Origin: Polaromonas sp. P2-4
GTDB lineage: Bacteria; Pseudomonadota; Gammaproteobacteria; Burkholderiales; Burkholderiaceae_C
Direction of reading: 5' to 3'
DNA: 64,000 nucleotides
NCBI GenBank assembly: GCA_024703855.1
Contig: CP087965.1
Location: 5,138,001 to 5,202,000 of the forward strand
Part shown: piece after piece, positions 28,925 through 36,534 of the stretch
Layout: each line of letters starts with the position of its first letter
Position numbering within the stretch: the stretch's first letter is position 1
The notes under the pieces: generated by a model
Seen by the model: the letters and a program-made list of their open reading frames with translations, nothing else
Told to the model about the DNA's origin: nothing
Databases searched by the model: none
Made by a program: the position numbers and the translations under genes

Positions 28925-30226
28925 CGTGGAACTCCTGGTTTGGGGTGGAATAAAGGGGTGGTAGCACGACCACCGGCGAGAAGCCGCCGCCGGCCGTGCG
29001 GAAATTGGTGGTCTGGCCGGCGTAAGTGCGCGCGGCCAGCAGCTGGATTTGCCCGTCGTACACGTAGGCGCGCACGTCGAGTTTGAGCCGGGTCGATGTT
29101 CCGTCAACCTCGACCAGGCGCTCGCTTGGTGGCACCAGGGCCTGGGCTACAAAGCTGCCACCGATGATTTCGTGCCAGACCCGGCGAGTGAGCTTGTCAC
29201 CCCGGTAGGCCGCCTTGGCGCCATAGCCATCCGCCGGCTTGAAGAACAGCTGGCGCCGCCGCGCCCAAAGTGTGTCCGCGTTTTCGGGGGTGACGAGCTG
29301 CGTGGCCGGCACGACGGCGCGCAGCAGCGCCCGGTCTTCCTGCGGCACGTCCCAGGCGGCCAGCAGCGCGTCGTCGCTCAGTGTGATCAGGTTGCGCTTG
29401 TCTGCATGCACTGCGTGGGCGCGCGGATGCGGCGTGACGACCGTTGCGCCGCTGACGTAGGCACTGCGCAGCGCGGCATGGCCGGGCTCAGACAGATAAA
29501 AATCGGTAAGCCGGCTGTAGACCAGGTCGACCGGCATGTCCTCAGGCAGAGCAGGATGCCATAGCGCACCGCCGCGCCATTGCAGCTCCGCAGGGTCGGC
29601 GACGACGGCCGTCATACCGTGGCGCAGGAACAGCTCGCGGCATATCTGGAATTCTGATGCAAGGTACTGCTCATGGGGCTTGTCATCGACGATGAGTATC
29701 GAGCGCAACGGTGCATCACCGCGCTGGGCCTGCCATTCGGCCACGAACATGTCGACGAAGCTGTGGTTGAGCTGGTCCAGGTCTGCCGGCGCGCCGAAGA
29801 AGCGGTCCAAGGGCTCACAGCAGGATCGGTGGGCGCGTGCGGCGGCCGCGTTGAGCAAGGCACCTCCGGCATTGGTATTGATCTCGATGAGGCGCGGCCC
29901 CTCGGCGGTCATGTGAAAGTCATAGCCCATAAAAACGCCCCGGGGACCAAACCGGTGCTGAGCGATGCCTGGCGCGCGAGCGATGGCGATACCCTGGAAG
30001 TCGGGCAGGGCAATGACGTGCTCGATAACGGCAACACTGCGAGCCAGCGCGGCATGGTCCTTAGCCGACAGAAAAACCGGTGTCGCCGAAAAAGATGGGG
30101 CCGACTCAGCACCAACTCCTGCGCCATATGCTGCAAGCTGGCGTCCATCGCCAGCTCTTTGCTCAGCAGCTGTGGCTGCAACGTTCTGCACAGGCAGCCC
30201 AGATTCAGTGCTTCGGCCATGTCCAT
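28893..30226 (-). CDS. ATP-grasp-like protein in the ars operon (frame broken)
   Basis: About 445 residues from ATG 30226, 18 bp after arsR. The ATP-grasp-like features are RLIEINTNAGG (metal-binding Glu-x-Asn), FFKPADGYGAKAAYRG (nucleotide-binding Lys and Gly loop) and a final RLKLDVRAYVYDGQI strand pair. Such enzymes ligate a carboxylate to an amine or thiol using ATP. One T missing from TTTTT near 30093 splits the first 45 residues from the rest. I do not recognise a named Ars protein. Its place between arsR and arsI suggests a role in arsenic chemistry, for instance peptide or thiol conjugation, but that is inference. Confidence 0.7.
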
Positions 30227-30244
30227 GTCGTTTTCCCTGTGATC

Positions 30245-30607
30245 TCAGCAGTTCCGGCAAGATGCCGCGTCTTCGACTTCGCACGCCTGCCCCTGGCAGC
30301 AATGCTCGGTCAGGTAGCCCAACAGGGCGTTCATCCGCTCGAAATTGGCACGGTAAATCAGGTTGCGGCCGCGCGGCTCGCTGCTGACCAGGCCTGAATA
30401 AGCCAGCTCTTTCAAGTGAAAAGACAGCGCACTCGGCGCCACGTCCAGTTGTTCGGCGATGGCACCTGGCGTCAGTCCTTCAGGTCCGGCGACTACCAGC
30501 GCGCGGAAGGTGCGCAGGCGCTGGGCCTGCGCCAAAGCCGCCAGGGCCTTGATGGCAGCGGGTTCATCTAGCGTCGTGAGTGTCGGGGTTGTCAATAAAG
30601 ATTCCAT
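30245..30607 (-). CDS. arsR: ArsR-family arsenite-responsive repressor
   Basis: A 120-residue winged-helix repressor with recognition helix AIAEQLDVAPSALSFHLKEL and wing RGRNLIYRANFE. The C-terminal cluster Cys103, Cys104, Cys109, Cys117 and Cys120 fits the As(III)-binding arrangement of ArsR types whose sensor cysteines lie at the C-terminus. It should repress both its own operon and the divergent arsC-arsH through the palindrome at 30609. Confidence 0.9.
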   Translation of the reverse strand: MESLLTTPTLTTLDEPAAIKALAALAQAQRLRTFRALVVAGPEGLTPGAIAEQLDVAPSALSFHLKELAYSGLVSSEPRGRNLIYRANFERMNALLGYLTEHCCQGQACEVEDAASCRNC

Positions 30608-30608
30608 G

Positions 30609-30626
30609 ATTCAAATATAATTGAAT
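30609..30626. promoter_or_regulatory. Probable ArsR operator
   Basis: The inverted repeat ATTCAA-atataa-TTGAAT lies immediately upstream of the arsR start, in the 65-bp divergent region shared with arsC (30673). ArsR-family sites are typically AT-rich 12-2-12 or shorter dyads overlapping the promoter. A further half-site (GCAATTCAAA) lies at 30639. Confidence 0.65.
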
Positions 30627-30672
30627 TATCAAATCGATGCAATTCAAAACCCTTCATCAGGAGCCCCAGCGC

Positions 30673-31104
30673 ATGTCCGACATCACGATTTATCACAACC
30701 CCCAGTGCGGCACCTCGCGCAATGTGTTGGCTTTGATCAAAAACACCGGCGCTGAGCCCGCGGTGATTGACTACCTCAAAACCCCGCCCACGCGCGAACA
30801 ACTGGTGGCGCTGATTGCGCAGATGGCGATACCGGTGCGGGACTTGATCCGGCAGAAGGAAAGCCTCTATGGCGAACTCGGGCTGGACGATGCGGCGCTG
30901 AGTGATGACGCGCTGATTGACGCGATGCTGGCCCACCCGATCCTGATGAACCGGCCGGTTGTGGTGACGCCGCGGGGCACGCGCCTTTGCCGCCCGTCAG
31001 AGGCGGTGCTCGACATCCTGCCCCTGCCGCAGCGTGGCGTCTTCGCCAAGGAAGATGGCGAGCCGGTCATCAACGAGCGGGGTGAGCGTGTTGCAGGCCG
31101 TTAA
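30673..31104 (+). CDS. arsC: Arsenate reductase, glutaredoxin-linked ArsC type
   Basis: A 143-residue protein with the HNPQCGTSRN active site (Cys12, Arg16), NRPVVVTPRGTRLCRPSE carrying the two further substrate-binding arginines, and the family's usual length. It reduces arsenate using glutathione and glutaredoxin. This is a different fold from the arsC at 27914, so the island carries both reductase types. ATG 30673 has an AGGAG 8-12 bp upstream. Confidence 0.9.
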   Translation: MSDITIYHNPQCGTSRNVLALIKNTGAEPAVIDYLKTPPTREQLVALIAQMAIPVRDLIRQKESLYGELGLDDAALSDDALIDAMLAHPILMNRPVVVTPRGTRLCRPSEAVLDILPLPQRGVFAKEDGEPVINERGERVAGR

Positions 31105-31885
31105 CCCGCTTTCCGCGAACCTTCCCCATATTGACTCGTCGATTTTTGTTCCACCTGCAACTGACCGGCTGCAGGCTGCCGTGCCCAGCACGCACGCGCC
31201 GCGCATTTTGCTGTTGTATGGCTCGGTGCGTGAGCGCTCGTATAGCCGTCTGGCCAGCGAAGAGGCGGCGCGGCTGCTGCAGGCCATGGGTGCCGAAACC
31301 CAAACCTTTGACCCGCGCGGCCTGCCTTTGCCCGACGATGTGCCCGACTCTCACCCCAAGGTGCAGCAGCTGCGGCAACTGGCGCAGTGGGCCGAAGGCA
31401 TGGTCTGGTGTTCACCCGAGCGCCACGGTGCCATGACCGGCATCATGAAGTCGCAAATTGACTGGATTCCGCTGTCAGACGGCGCGGTTCGGCCCACGCA
31501 AGGTAAAACATTGGCCGTGATGCAGGTCTCGGGTGGTTCGCAGTCGTTCAATGCCGTCAACCAGATGCGGATTCTGGGCCGCTGGATGCGCATGCTGACC
31601 ATTCCCAACCAGTCTTCGGTCGCCAAGGCTTTTCTGGAGTTTGACGAAGCCGGCCGCATGAAACCCTCGGCCTACCATGACCGGCTGGTGGATGTGATGG
31701 AAGAGCTCGTCAAATTCACCCTGTTGACCCGTGACGTGTCGCCCTGGCTGGTGGACCGTTACAGCGAGCGCAAGGAAAGCGCCGAGGCACTCTCCAAACG
31801 GGTGAACCAGCGCGCTGTAGCGCACGCTCTGGGCGTGGCAGCACGCGTTCAGTCCATCCCGGTCAGGCGCAGGCCGGTTTCTTAA
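31082..31885 (+). CDS. arsH: ArsH organoarsenical/NADPH-FMN oxidoreductase
   Basis: About 267 residues with the ArsH core RILLLYGSVRERSYSRLASE (FMN phosphate loop), WCSPERHGAMTGIMKSQIDW and VSGGSQSFNAVNQMR. ArsH oxidises trivalent methylated or aromatic arsenicals to pentavalent forms. I chose GTG 31082, which overlaps the arsC end by 23 bases. The long N-terminus LPHIDSSIFV is usual for the family. Confidence 0.87.
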   Translation: MSVLQAVNPLSANLPHIDSSIFVPPATDRLQAAVPSTHAPRILLLYGSVRERSYSRLASEEAARLLQAMGAETQTFDPRGLPLPDDVPDSHPKVQQLRQLAQWAEGMVWCSPERHGAMTGIMKSQIDWIPLSDGAVRPTQGKTLAVMQVSGGSQSFNAVNQMRILGRWMRMLTIPNQSSVAKAFLEFDEAGRMKPSAYHDRLVDVMEELVKFTLLTRDVSPWLVDRYSERKESAEALSKRVNQRAVAHALGVAARVQSIPVRRRPVS

Positions 31886-31899
31886 GTCTTTTAGGCCGC

Positions 31900-31942
31900 C
31901 AGCCCATGATTGACGGGCGCAACCAGCTCCTGATTTGATAGC
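31900..31942 (+). repeat. 42-bp double-hairpin repeat, copy 4
   Basis: CAGCCCATGATTGACGGGCG, then CAACCAGCTCC, with a degraded second stem ending GATAGC. It lies between arsH and the Pho-box region, in a gap of 273 bp (31886-32158). Confidence 0.5.
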
Positions 31943-31990
31943 GAACCTGGCCTTCCCGGGCCGCTGGCTGGACGTTCAGGCTCGCGGGCG

Positions 31991-32019
31991 TTGTCACACA
32001 ACTGCCATTGAATTGCCAT
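31991..32019 (+). promoter_or_regulatory. PhoB-box-like array (three repeats) upstream of the secreted protein gene
   Basis: TTGTCAC, CTGCCAT and TTGCCAT start at 31991, 32002 and 32013, an exact 11-bp spacing, against the PhoB half-site CTGTCAT. It lies within a 74-bp block (31990-32063) that recurs at 33135-33208, and 140 bp upstream of the GTG at 32159. Confidence 0.7.
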
Positions 32020-32158
32020 GAACGCGTCACTCCTGGCTTTCAGAATCACGCTGTGACCAGCACGGCAAGCCATCCTCATCGGCATTGCCCTGCGGACCCC
32101 GCTCACCGGGCGACGGGTCGTGGATTTATGAAAAATTGAAACCAGACAGGAAAATTCC

Positions 32159-33122
32159 GTGATTCAGACTCTTACTCGAAAATTGTTTCTCGCGTTGTGT
32201 GCCGTGGGCATCGCGACCCTCGGTTCTGTGGCGGCAGCCGCTGGTCCGGATTCCACCGTCAGCGACCGCGTCAAGCAGCTGACCCGGGGCACACCATGGC
32301 GTCAGGTGGCGGCCACTGCGCTCAGTTTCGATACTCAACATCCGCAGGGAATGGTGAAGATCGGCGACTATTTCTACGTATCGTCCGTCGAAATCAAAAC
32401 CGCCACGAAGCGCTACCCGCAGCTGCAGGACGGCTACGACCGCGATACCGGAGAAGGCGCCGGTCACTTGTTCAAATTCGACGCTACCGGCAAGCTCCTG
32501 GCGGACCTGCCGCTGGGTGAAGGATCGATGTACCACCCCGGTGGCATCGATTACGACGGGCGCTACATCTGGGTGCCGGTCGCCGAGTACCGTCCCAACA
32601 GCCGCGCCATCGTCTACCGCGTCGACCCCGAGGCCATGACGGCGACGGAAGCATTTCGCTACGGCGATCACGTCGGCGGAATCGTGCACAACACCGACGA
32701 CAAGACGCTGCACGGCGTTTCCTGGGGTTCGCGCCGTTTCTATCGCTTCACGCTTGATGACCAGGGGCGGGTCACCAACACCGGCGTTGCGCCGGAGCAA
32801 TTGCGCAAGCCGAACCGTGCGGGCTACATCGACTACCAGGACTGCAAGTACCTGGGTCGGCGCGAGATGCTGTGTTCCGGGCTTAACAACTATCAGATGA
32901 AGAAGGACGGCCCACGCTTTCCTCTGGGTGGTTTCTGAAATCGTCGATCTGCGCTCCGATCAGGTGATCAGCCAGATGCCGATCGAGCTCTGGACCGCGT
33001 CCGGCCTGCCCATGACGCAAAACCCGTTCTGGATCGAGGCCACGGCAACGGGATTGTGCGCGTATTTCATGCCGGAGGACGGCAAATCGACGCTCTACGT
33101 TTACGAAGCGGACCTCAAGTAG
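32159..33122 (+). CDS. Secreted beta-propeller-like protein, possibly DUF6454 (frame broken)
   Basis: About 321 residues from GTG 32159 (Shine-Dalgarno AGGAAA). A signal peptide (MIQTLTRKLFLALCAVGIAT, cleaved near AAAAG) leads into repeated strand modules: HPQGMVKIGDYFYVSS, YHPGGIDYDGRYIWVPV, VGGIVHNTDDKTLHGVSW. These resemble six-bladed propellers such as SMP-30/paraoxonase-like proteins, and the sequence reminds me of DUF6454. A break near 32927 moves the last 65 residues (EIVDLRSDQVISQMPIELW) into another frame. Periplasmic location, PhoB-box promoter and flanking repeats suggest a phosphate-starvation function. The reaction is unknown. Confidence 0.68.
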
Positions 33123-33135
33123 TCCGTCCACGACG

Positions 33136-33164
33136 CTGTCACACAACTGCCATTGAACTGACAT
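33136..33164 (+). promoter_or_regulatory. PhoB-box-like array (three repeats) upstream of olsB
   Basis: CTGTCAC, CTGCCAT and CTGACAT begin at 33136, 33147 and 33158, exactly 11 bp apart and close to the CTGTCAT consensus. This is the second copy of the 74-bp promoter block. Transcription from here would run through the leader region into olsB. Confidence 0.75.
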
Positions 33165-33197
33165 GAACGCGTCACCCCCGGCTTTCAGAATTACGTC

Positions 33198-33497
33198 ATG
33201 ACCAGCACTATGGAGCACGCGATGGGACTGGATTTGAGCCAAGCCGGGGAGCAGGGGGCGCAGGATAAAGGCAGCAGGCAAGCCGCCAGCACCAGTATTT
33301 ATGACCTCGACAAACAGCGCCTGCGCATTCTGCGATGCACGGCCCAGGCCATGGCCAGCAGCCCCGGGGGCCTGCGCTTCAAGGCGGGCGACCGGCCCTG
33401 GCTGGAAGGCGTGCCTGGGGGGCGACCGGCCTCGGCCACCGGTCTTGGCCACGGCGGGCGGCGCGTAAGCGCGGTTTTCCAGCCTGCCGGTGATTGA
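33198..33497 (+). CDS. Possible 99-residue leader ORF
   Basis: An open frame beginning at an ATG in the second promoter block and ending 15 bp before the terminator at 33513. The composition (Gly, Ala and Arg-rich, no membrane segment) and lack of any familiar motif leave its coding status doubtful. The interval 33123-33619 otherwise holds only the Pho boxes and the terminator. It might be an untranslated leader. Confidence 0.25.
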   Translation: MTSTMEHAMGLDLSQAGEQGAQDKGSRQAASTSIYDLDKQRLRILRCTAQAMASSPGGLRFKAGDRPWLEGVPGGRPASATGLGHGGRRVSAVFQPAGD

Positions 33498-33512
33498 GAG
33501 CCACCCACCCAC

Positions 33513-33546
33513 AAGCCCCAATGAGTTTTCTTAACGGGGCTTTTTT
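33513..33546 (+). terminator. Intrinsic terminator between Pho promoter and olsB
   Basis: AAGCCCC, a 16-base loop, then GGGGCTTTTTT: a seven-base stem followed by a T run. It sits 74 bp before olsB, downstream of the Pho boxes, so olsB needs read-through, its own promoter, or conditional termination. Confidence 0.65.
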
Positions 33547-33619
33547 GCAGCCTGATTCAAGTGGATTCAAGCAACGCGGTTTCGGTTTTTTGAGACGTCA
33601 AGAAAACAAGGAGTTAGCC

Positions 33620-34501
33620 ATGAAAGAACTGCCCAATCCCACCTTTGCATTGTCGCCAGTCGCAATGCCACGGGGGTCACTTCATCAAAGCGTTCATGTC
33701 GTCAGTCCCGCCCCTGTTCAAAGGCCTGTCGTGGGGAAAATCTCGGTCAGCTGGGCCCGGCACCAGGACGAGGTCCGGCAGGCGCAGCGCCTGAGGTACC
33801 AGGTGTTTGCGCTGGAGATGGGCGCCACCTTGTCCAACACCTTGCCCGGCCATGATGTCGATTTGTTTGACGATTACTGCGAACACCTGCTGGTGCGCGA
33901 CGAGGCCAGCAACGACGTGATTGGCACCTACCGGGTGCTGACGCCGACGCAGGCCAAGCGCGTGGGCAGCACCTACAGCGACACCGAGTTTGACCTGACC
34001 CGCCTGCGCAGCTTGCGCGCCCGCATGGTGGAGCTGGGCCGCAGCTGCGTGCATGCAGACCACCGGCACGGCGGCGTGATTCTGGCGCTGTGGGGCGCAC
34101 TGGCCGAGTTCATGGCGCGCAACCAGCTCGACACCATGATCGGCTGCGCCAGCATTCCGATGCAGCACAACGGTGTTTCCAGTGGGCAGGCGGCTGCCAG
34201 CATCTGGCGTCAGGTGCGGCAAACCCATTTGGCCGCCATTGAATACCGCGTCACGCCGCGCCTGGCCCTGCCGGTCGAGCAACTCGACGATACGCTCGAT
34301 GTCGAGCCGCCCGCGCTGATCAAGGGTTACCTGCGCCTGGGTGCCAAGGTGCTGGGTGCACCCGCCTGGGACCCGGACTTCAACTCGGCCGATTTGCCCA
34401 TGATGATGCGCATTGCCGACTTGCCACCGCGTTACCTGAAGCATTTTTCAGGCAAGCCTGCCTCCACCAACCTTCAGTTCACCGAGCCAGCGGAGGCGTA
34501 A
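33620..34501 (+). CDS. olsB: OlsB-like N-acyltransferase (ornithine lipid synthesis; hemolysin-related GNAT)
   Basis: An intact 293-residue protein of the OlsB/hemolysin-like acyltransferase group. Family patterns are QRLRYQVFALEMGA, LFDDYCEHLLVRD, VIGTYRVLTP, MVELGRSCVHADHR and CASIPMQH. OlsB transfers a 3-hydroxyacyl group from acyl-ACP to the alpha-amino group of ornithine, the first step to phosphate-free ornithine lipids. The strong Shine-Dalgarno AAGGAG precedes ATG 33620. Its stop overlaps the next start (TAATG). No OlsA gene is visible here. The Pho boxes upstream and plcP-agt downstream strongly support a lipid-replacement role. Confidence 0.78.
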   Translation: MKELPNPTFALSPVAMPRGSLHQSVHVVSPAPVQRPVVGKISVSWARHQDEVRQAQRLRYQVFALEMGATLSNTLPGHDVDLFDDYCEHLLVRDEASNDVIGTYRVLTPTQAKRVGSTYSDTEFDLTRLRSLRARMVELGRSCVHADHRHGGVILALWGALAEFMARNQLDTMIGCASIPMQHNGVSSGQAAASIWRQVRQTHLAAIEYRVTPRLALPVEQLDDTLDVEPPALIKGYLRLGAKVLGAPAWDPDFNSADLPMMMRIADLPPRYLKHFSGKPASTNLQFTEPAEA

Positions 34502-35394
34502 TGCGAAGCATGTTTGAAGCGATGGGATCGCTGGCATCGTCGGGTAATGGCTTCGGGCCAGGCGATGACAACGACGATGATGAATCGCTGCGCAAACGGT
34601 ACCGCACGATTTTTATTTCCGACCTGCACCTGGGCACACCCGGCTGTCAGGCGGCGGCCCTGCTGGATTTTTTGAAAGCCCACCCCAGCGACAACCTCTA
34701 TTTGGTGGGTGACATCGTGGACGGCTGGCAACTGCGCCGCAAATGGTACTGGCCGCAGTCCCACAACGACGTGGTGCAAAAGCTGCTGCGGCGTGCCCGC
34801 AAAGGTTGCCGCATTGTTTATGTGCCCGGCAACCATGATGAGTTTGCGCGTGAATTTATTGGCAACCAGTTTGGCGGCATTGAAGTGATTGACGAAGCCG
34901 TTCACACCACCGCCGACGGCCGCCAGCTCTGGATCATCCACGGCGACTACTTCGATGCGGTGGTGCAATGCGCCAAATGGCTCGCCTATGTGGGCGACAA
35001 CCTGTATGAATTCACACTCAAACTCAACCGCCACCTCAACCGGGTCGCGCCCGCCTGGGGCTGCCCTACTGGTCGCTCTCAAGCTACCTGAAGCAAAAAG
35101 TCAAAAGCGCACTCAACTACGTGACCGACTTTGAAGTGGCCGTGGCCAACGAAGCGCGCCGCCGTGGTCACCAGGGCGTGGTCTGCGGCCATATTCACCG
35201 CGCCGAGATGCGCGATATCAACGGCGTTCTGTACTGCAACGACGGCGACTGGGTGGAAAGCCGCACCGCACTGGTTGAAAATTTCGACGGCACGCTGGAG
35301 CTGGTGCATTGGGCACCCGCCCATGAAACCCAGGGCCGCGGCCATGTCGCCGCACCCTGCCAACGCACCCGTAAACGCATCGGTTACCGCATGA
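34501..35394 (+). CDS. plcP: PlcP-like metallophosphoesterase (phospholipase C; frame broken)
   Basis: A calcineurin-like phosphoesterase with the metal-binding blocks ISDLHLG, VGDIVDGWQ, PGNHDEF, IIHGDYFD and CGHIHRAEM. Similar to LpxH but much closer to PlcP, which removes phospholipid head groups to give diacylglycerol when phosphate is scarce (WYWPQSHNDVVQKLLRRARKG is characteristic). The frame breaks near 35073 (LPYWSLSSYLKQKVKSALNY follows in another frame). A second shift near 35330 would let it end at TGA 35392-35394, overlapping the agt ATG. Without it the frame runs into agt. About 297 residues. Confidence 0.8.
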
Positions 35395-36484
35395 AAATAG
35401 CCCTGATTACCGACGCCTGGCAGCCCCAAGTGAACGGCGTCGTCACCACGCTGGTAGAGCTGGTACGCGAGCTGGAGCAACTGGGGCACCGTGTCGAGGT
35501 GATTCACCCCCATCTCTTCAAGACCCGGCCTTGCCCCGGCTATGCGGGCATTGACCTGGCGGTGGCCCCGAAGCGCGGCCTCACTGAAAAGCTGGATGCC
35601 TTTGAGCCCGAAGCCATCCATATTGCGACCGAAGGGCCGCTGGGCTGGGCGGCCCGCAGCTATTGCCTCAAACGCGGTTTGCGTTTCACGACGGCGTTTC
35701 ACACCAAGTTTCCGGAGATCCTGAACGCCGCCCTCAAGATTCCGCTGTCTTGGGGTTATGCGCTGTTTCGTTATTTTCACAAACCGTCTTCGGGCGTGAT
35801 GGTTCCCACCAACGGCGTGCTGCGCATGCTGGAGCAGCGGGGCTTTTGCAACCTGCGCAGCTGGACCCATGGCGTGGACATGCAGCTGTTTGCGTTTCAG
35901 CCCCTGCCGCGCCTCTACCCCCCCATGGGCACACTGGTTCGCCCGGTCTCGCTGTTTGTGGGGCGCGTGTCGTATGAGAAAAACATAGAGGCATTCTTGA
36001 AGCTGGACATTCCCGGCACCAAGGTCATATGTGGGGTGGGGCCGCTGGAAGCCTCGCTCAAGCAGCGTTACCCCGCAAGTGCGCTGGATGGGTGTGATGC
36101 CCCGGGACGAGTTGGCCAAGGTGTATGCAGCGGCCGATGTGTTCGTGTTTCCGAGCAAGTCGGAAACCTTCGGCCTGGTGATGCTGGAAGCCATGGCAAC
36201 GGGCACGCCGGTGGCGGCTTATCCGGTGGACGGCCCGCAGGAAGTGTTGGGAAAAGAGGACGGAAGCTGTCACGGCGGTGTCATGAATGCCGATTTGCGG
36301 CAAGCCAGTTACAGCGCTGGCGGTGCCGCGTCATGAGGCCCGTGCGCGTGCCTTGGACTTCAGCTGGGCGCAAGCCACGCAGTTGTTTGAGAGTTACCTG
36401 GTTGTGGCCCAAAAAACCAGCACTTGCAAGCCCGTCAATGCGGGCGCAATATCAGTCAAAAGTACTGTCACGCCTTTGTCATAA
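35391..36484 (+). CDS. agt: GT4 glycosyltransferase, Agt-like (diacylglycerol glycosylation; frame broken)
   Basis: About 364 residues of a GT-B family 4 enzyme. N-terminus MKIALITDAWQPQVNGVVTT is typical of MgtA/Agt and GDP-mannose-dependent transferases; the donor site is recognisable as FVFPSKSETFGLVMLEAM (the EX7E motif). Breaks near 36080 and 36320 split the C-terminal domain. In marine and soil bacteria plcP and agt form a unit in which diacylglycerol from phospholipids is turned into glycolipids. Here agt follows plcP directly. The sugar donor cannot be told. The TAA at 36482 lies inside the ppk Pho box. Confidence 0.8.
36465..36482 (+). promoter_or_regulatory. PhoB-box-like pair upstream of ppk
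   Basis: CTGTCAC at 36465 and TTGTCAT at 36476, 11 bp apart, 53 bp before the ppk ATG. The box overlaps the last codons of agt. The 50 bp between boxes and ATG would hold the promoter. Confidence 0.7.
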
Positions 36485-36534
36485 AACCAGTAAATACTCA
36501 GGTTTACCTTTGATTGCGAAGACCTGTGTTATTG

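Noticed and set aside
35079..36206. 375-codon minus-strand open frame opposite plcP-agt
   Set aside because: Covers both conserved plus-strand genes in antisense and has no domain of its own.
34501..36484. Natural PlcP-Agt fusion protein
   Set aside because: The continuous frame exists only between two shifts; an ATGA overlap at 35391 in the original plcP frame supports two separate coupled genes.
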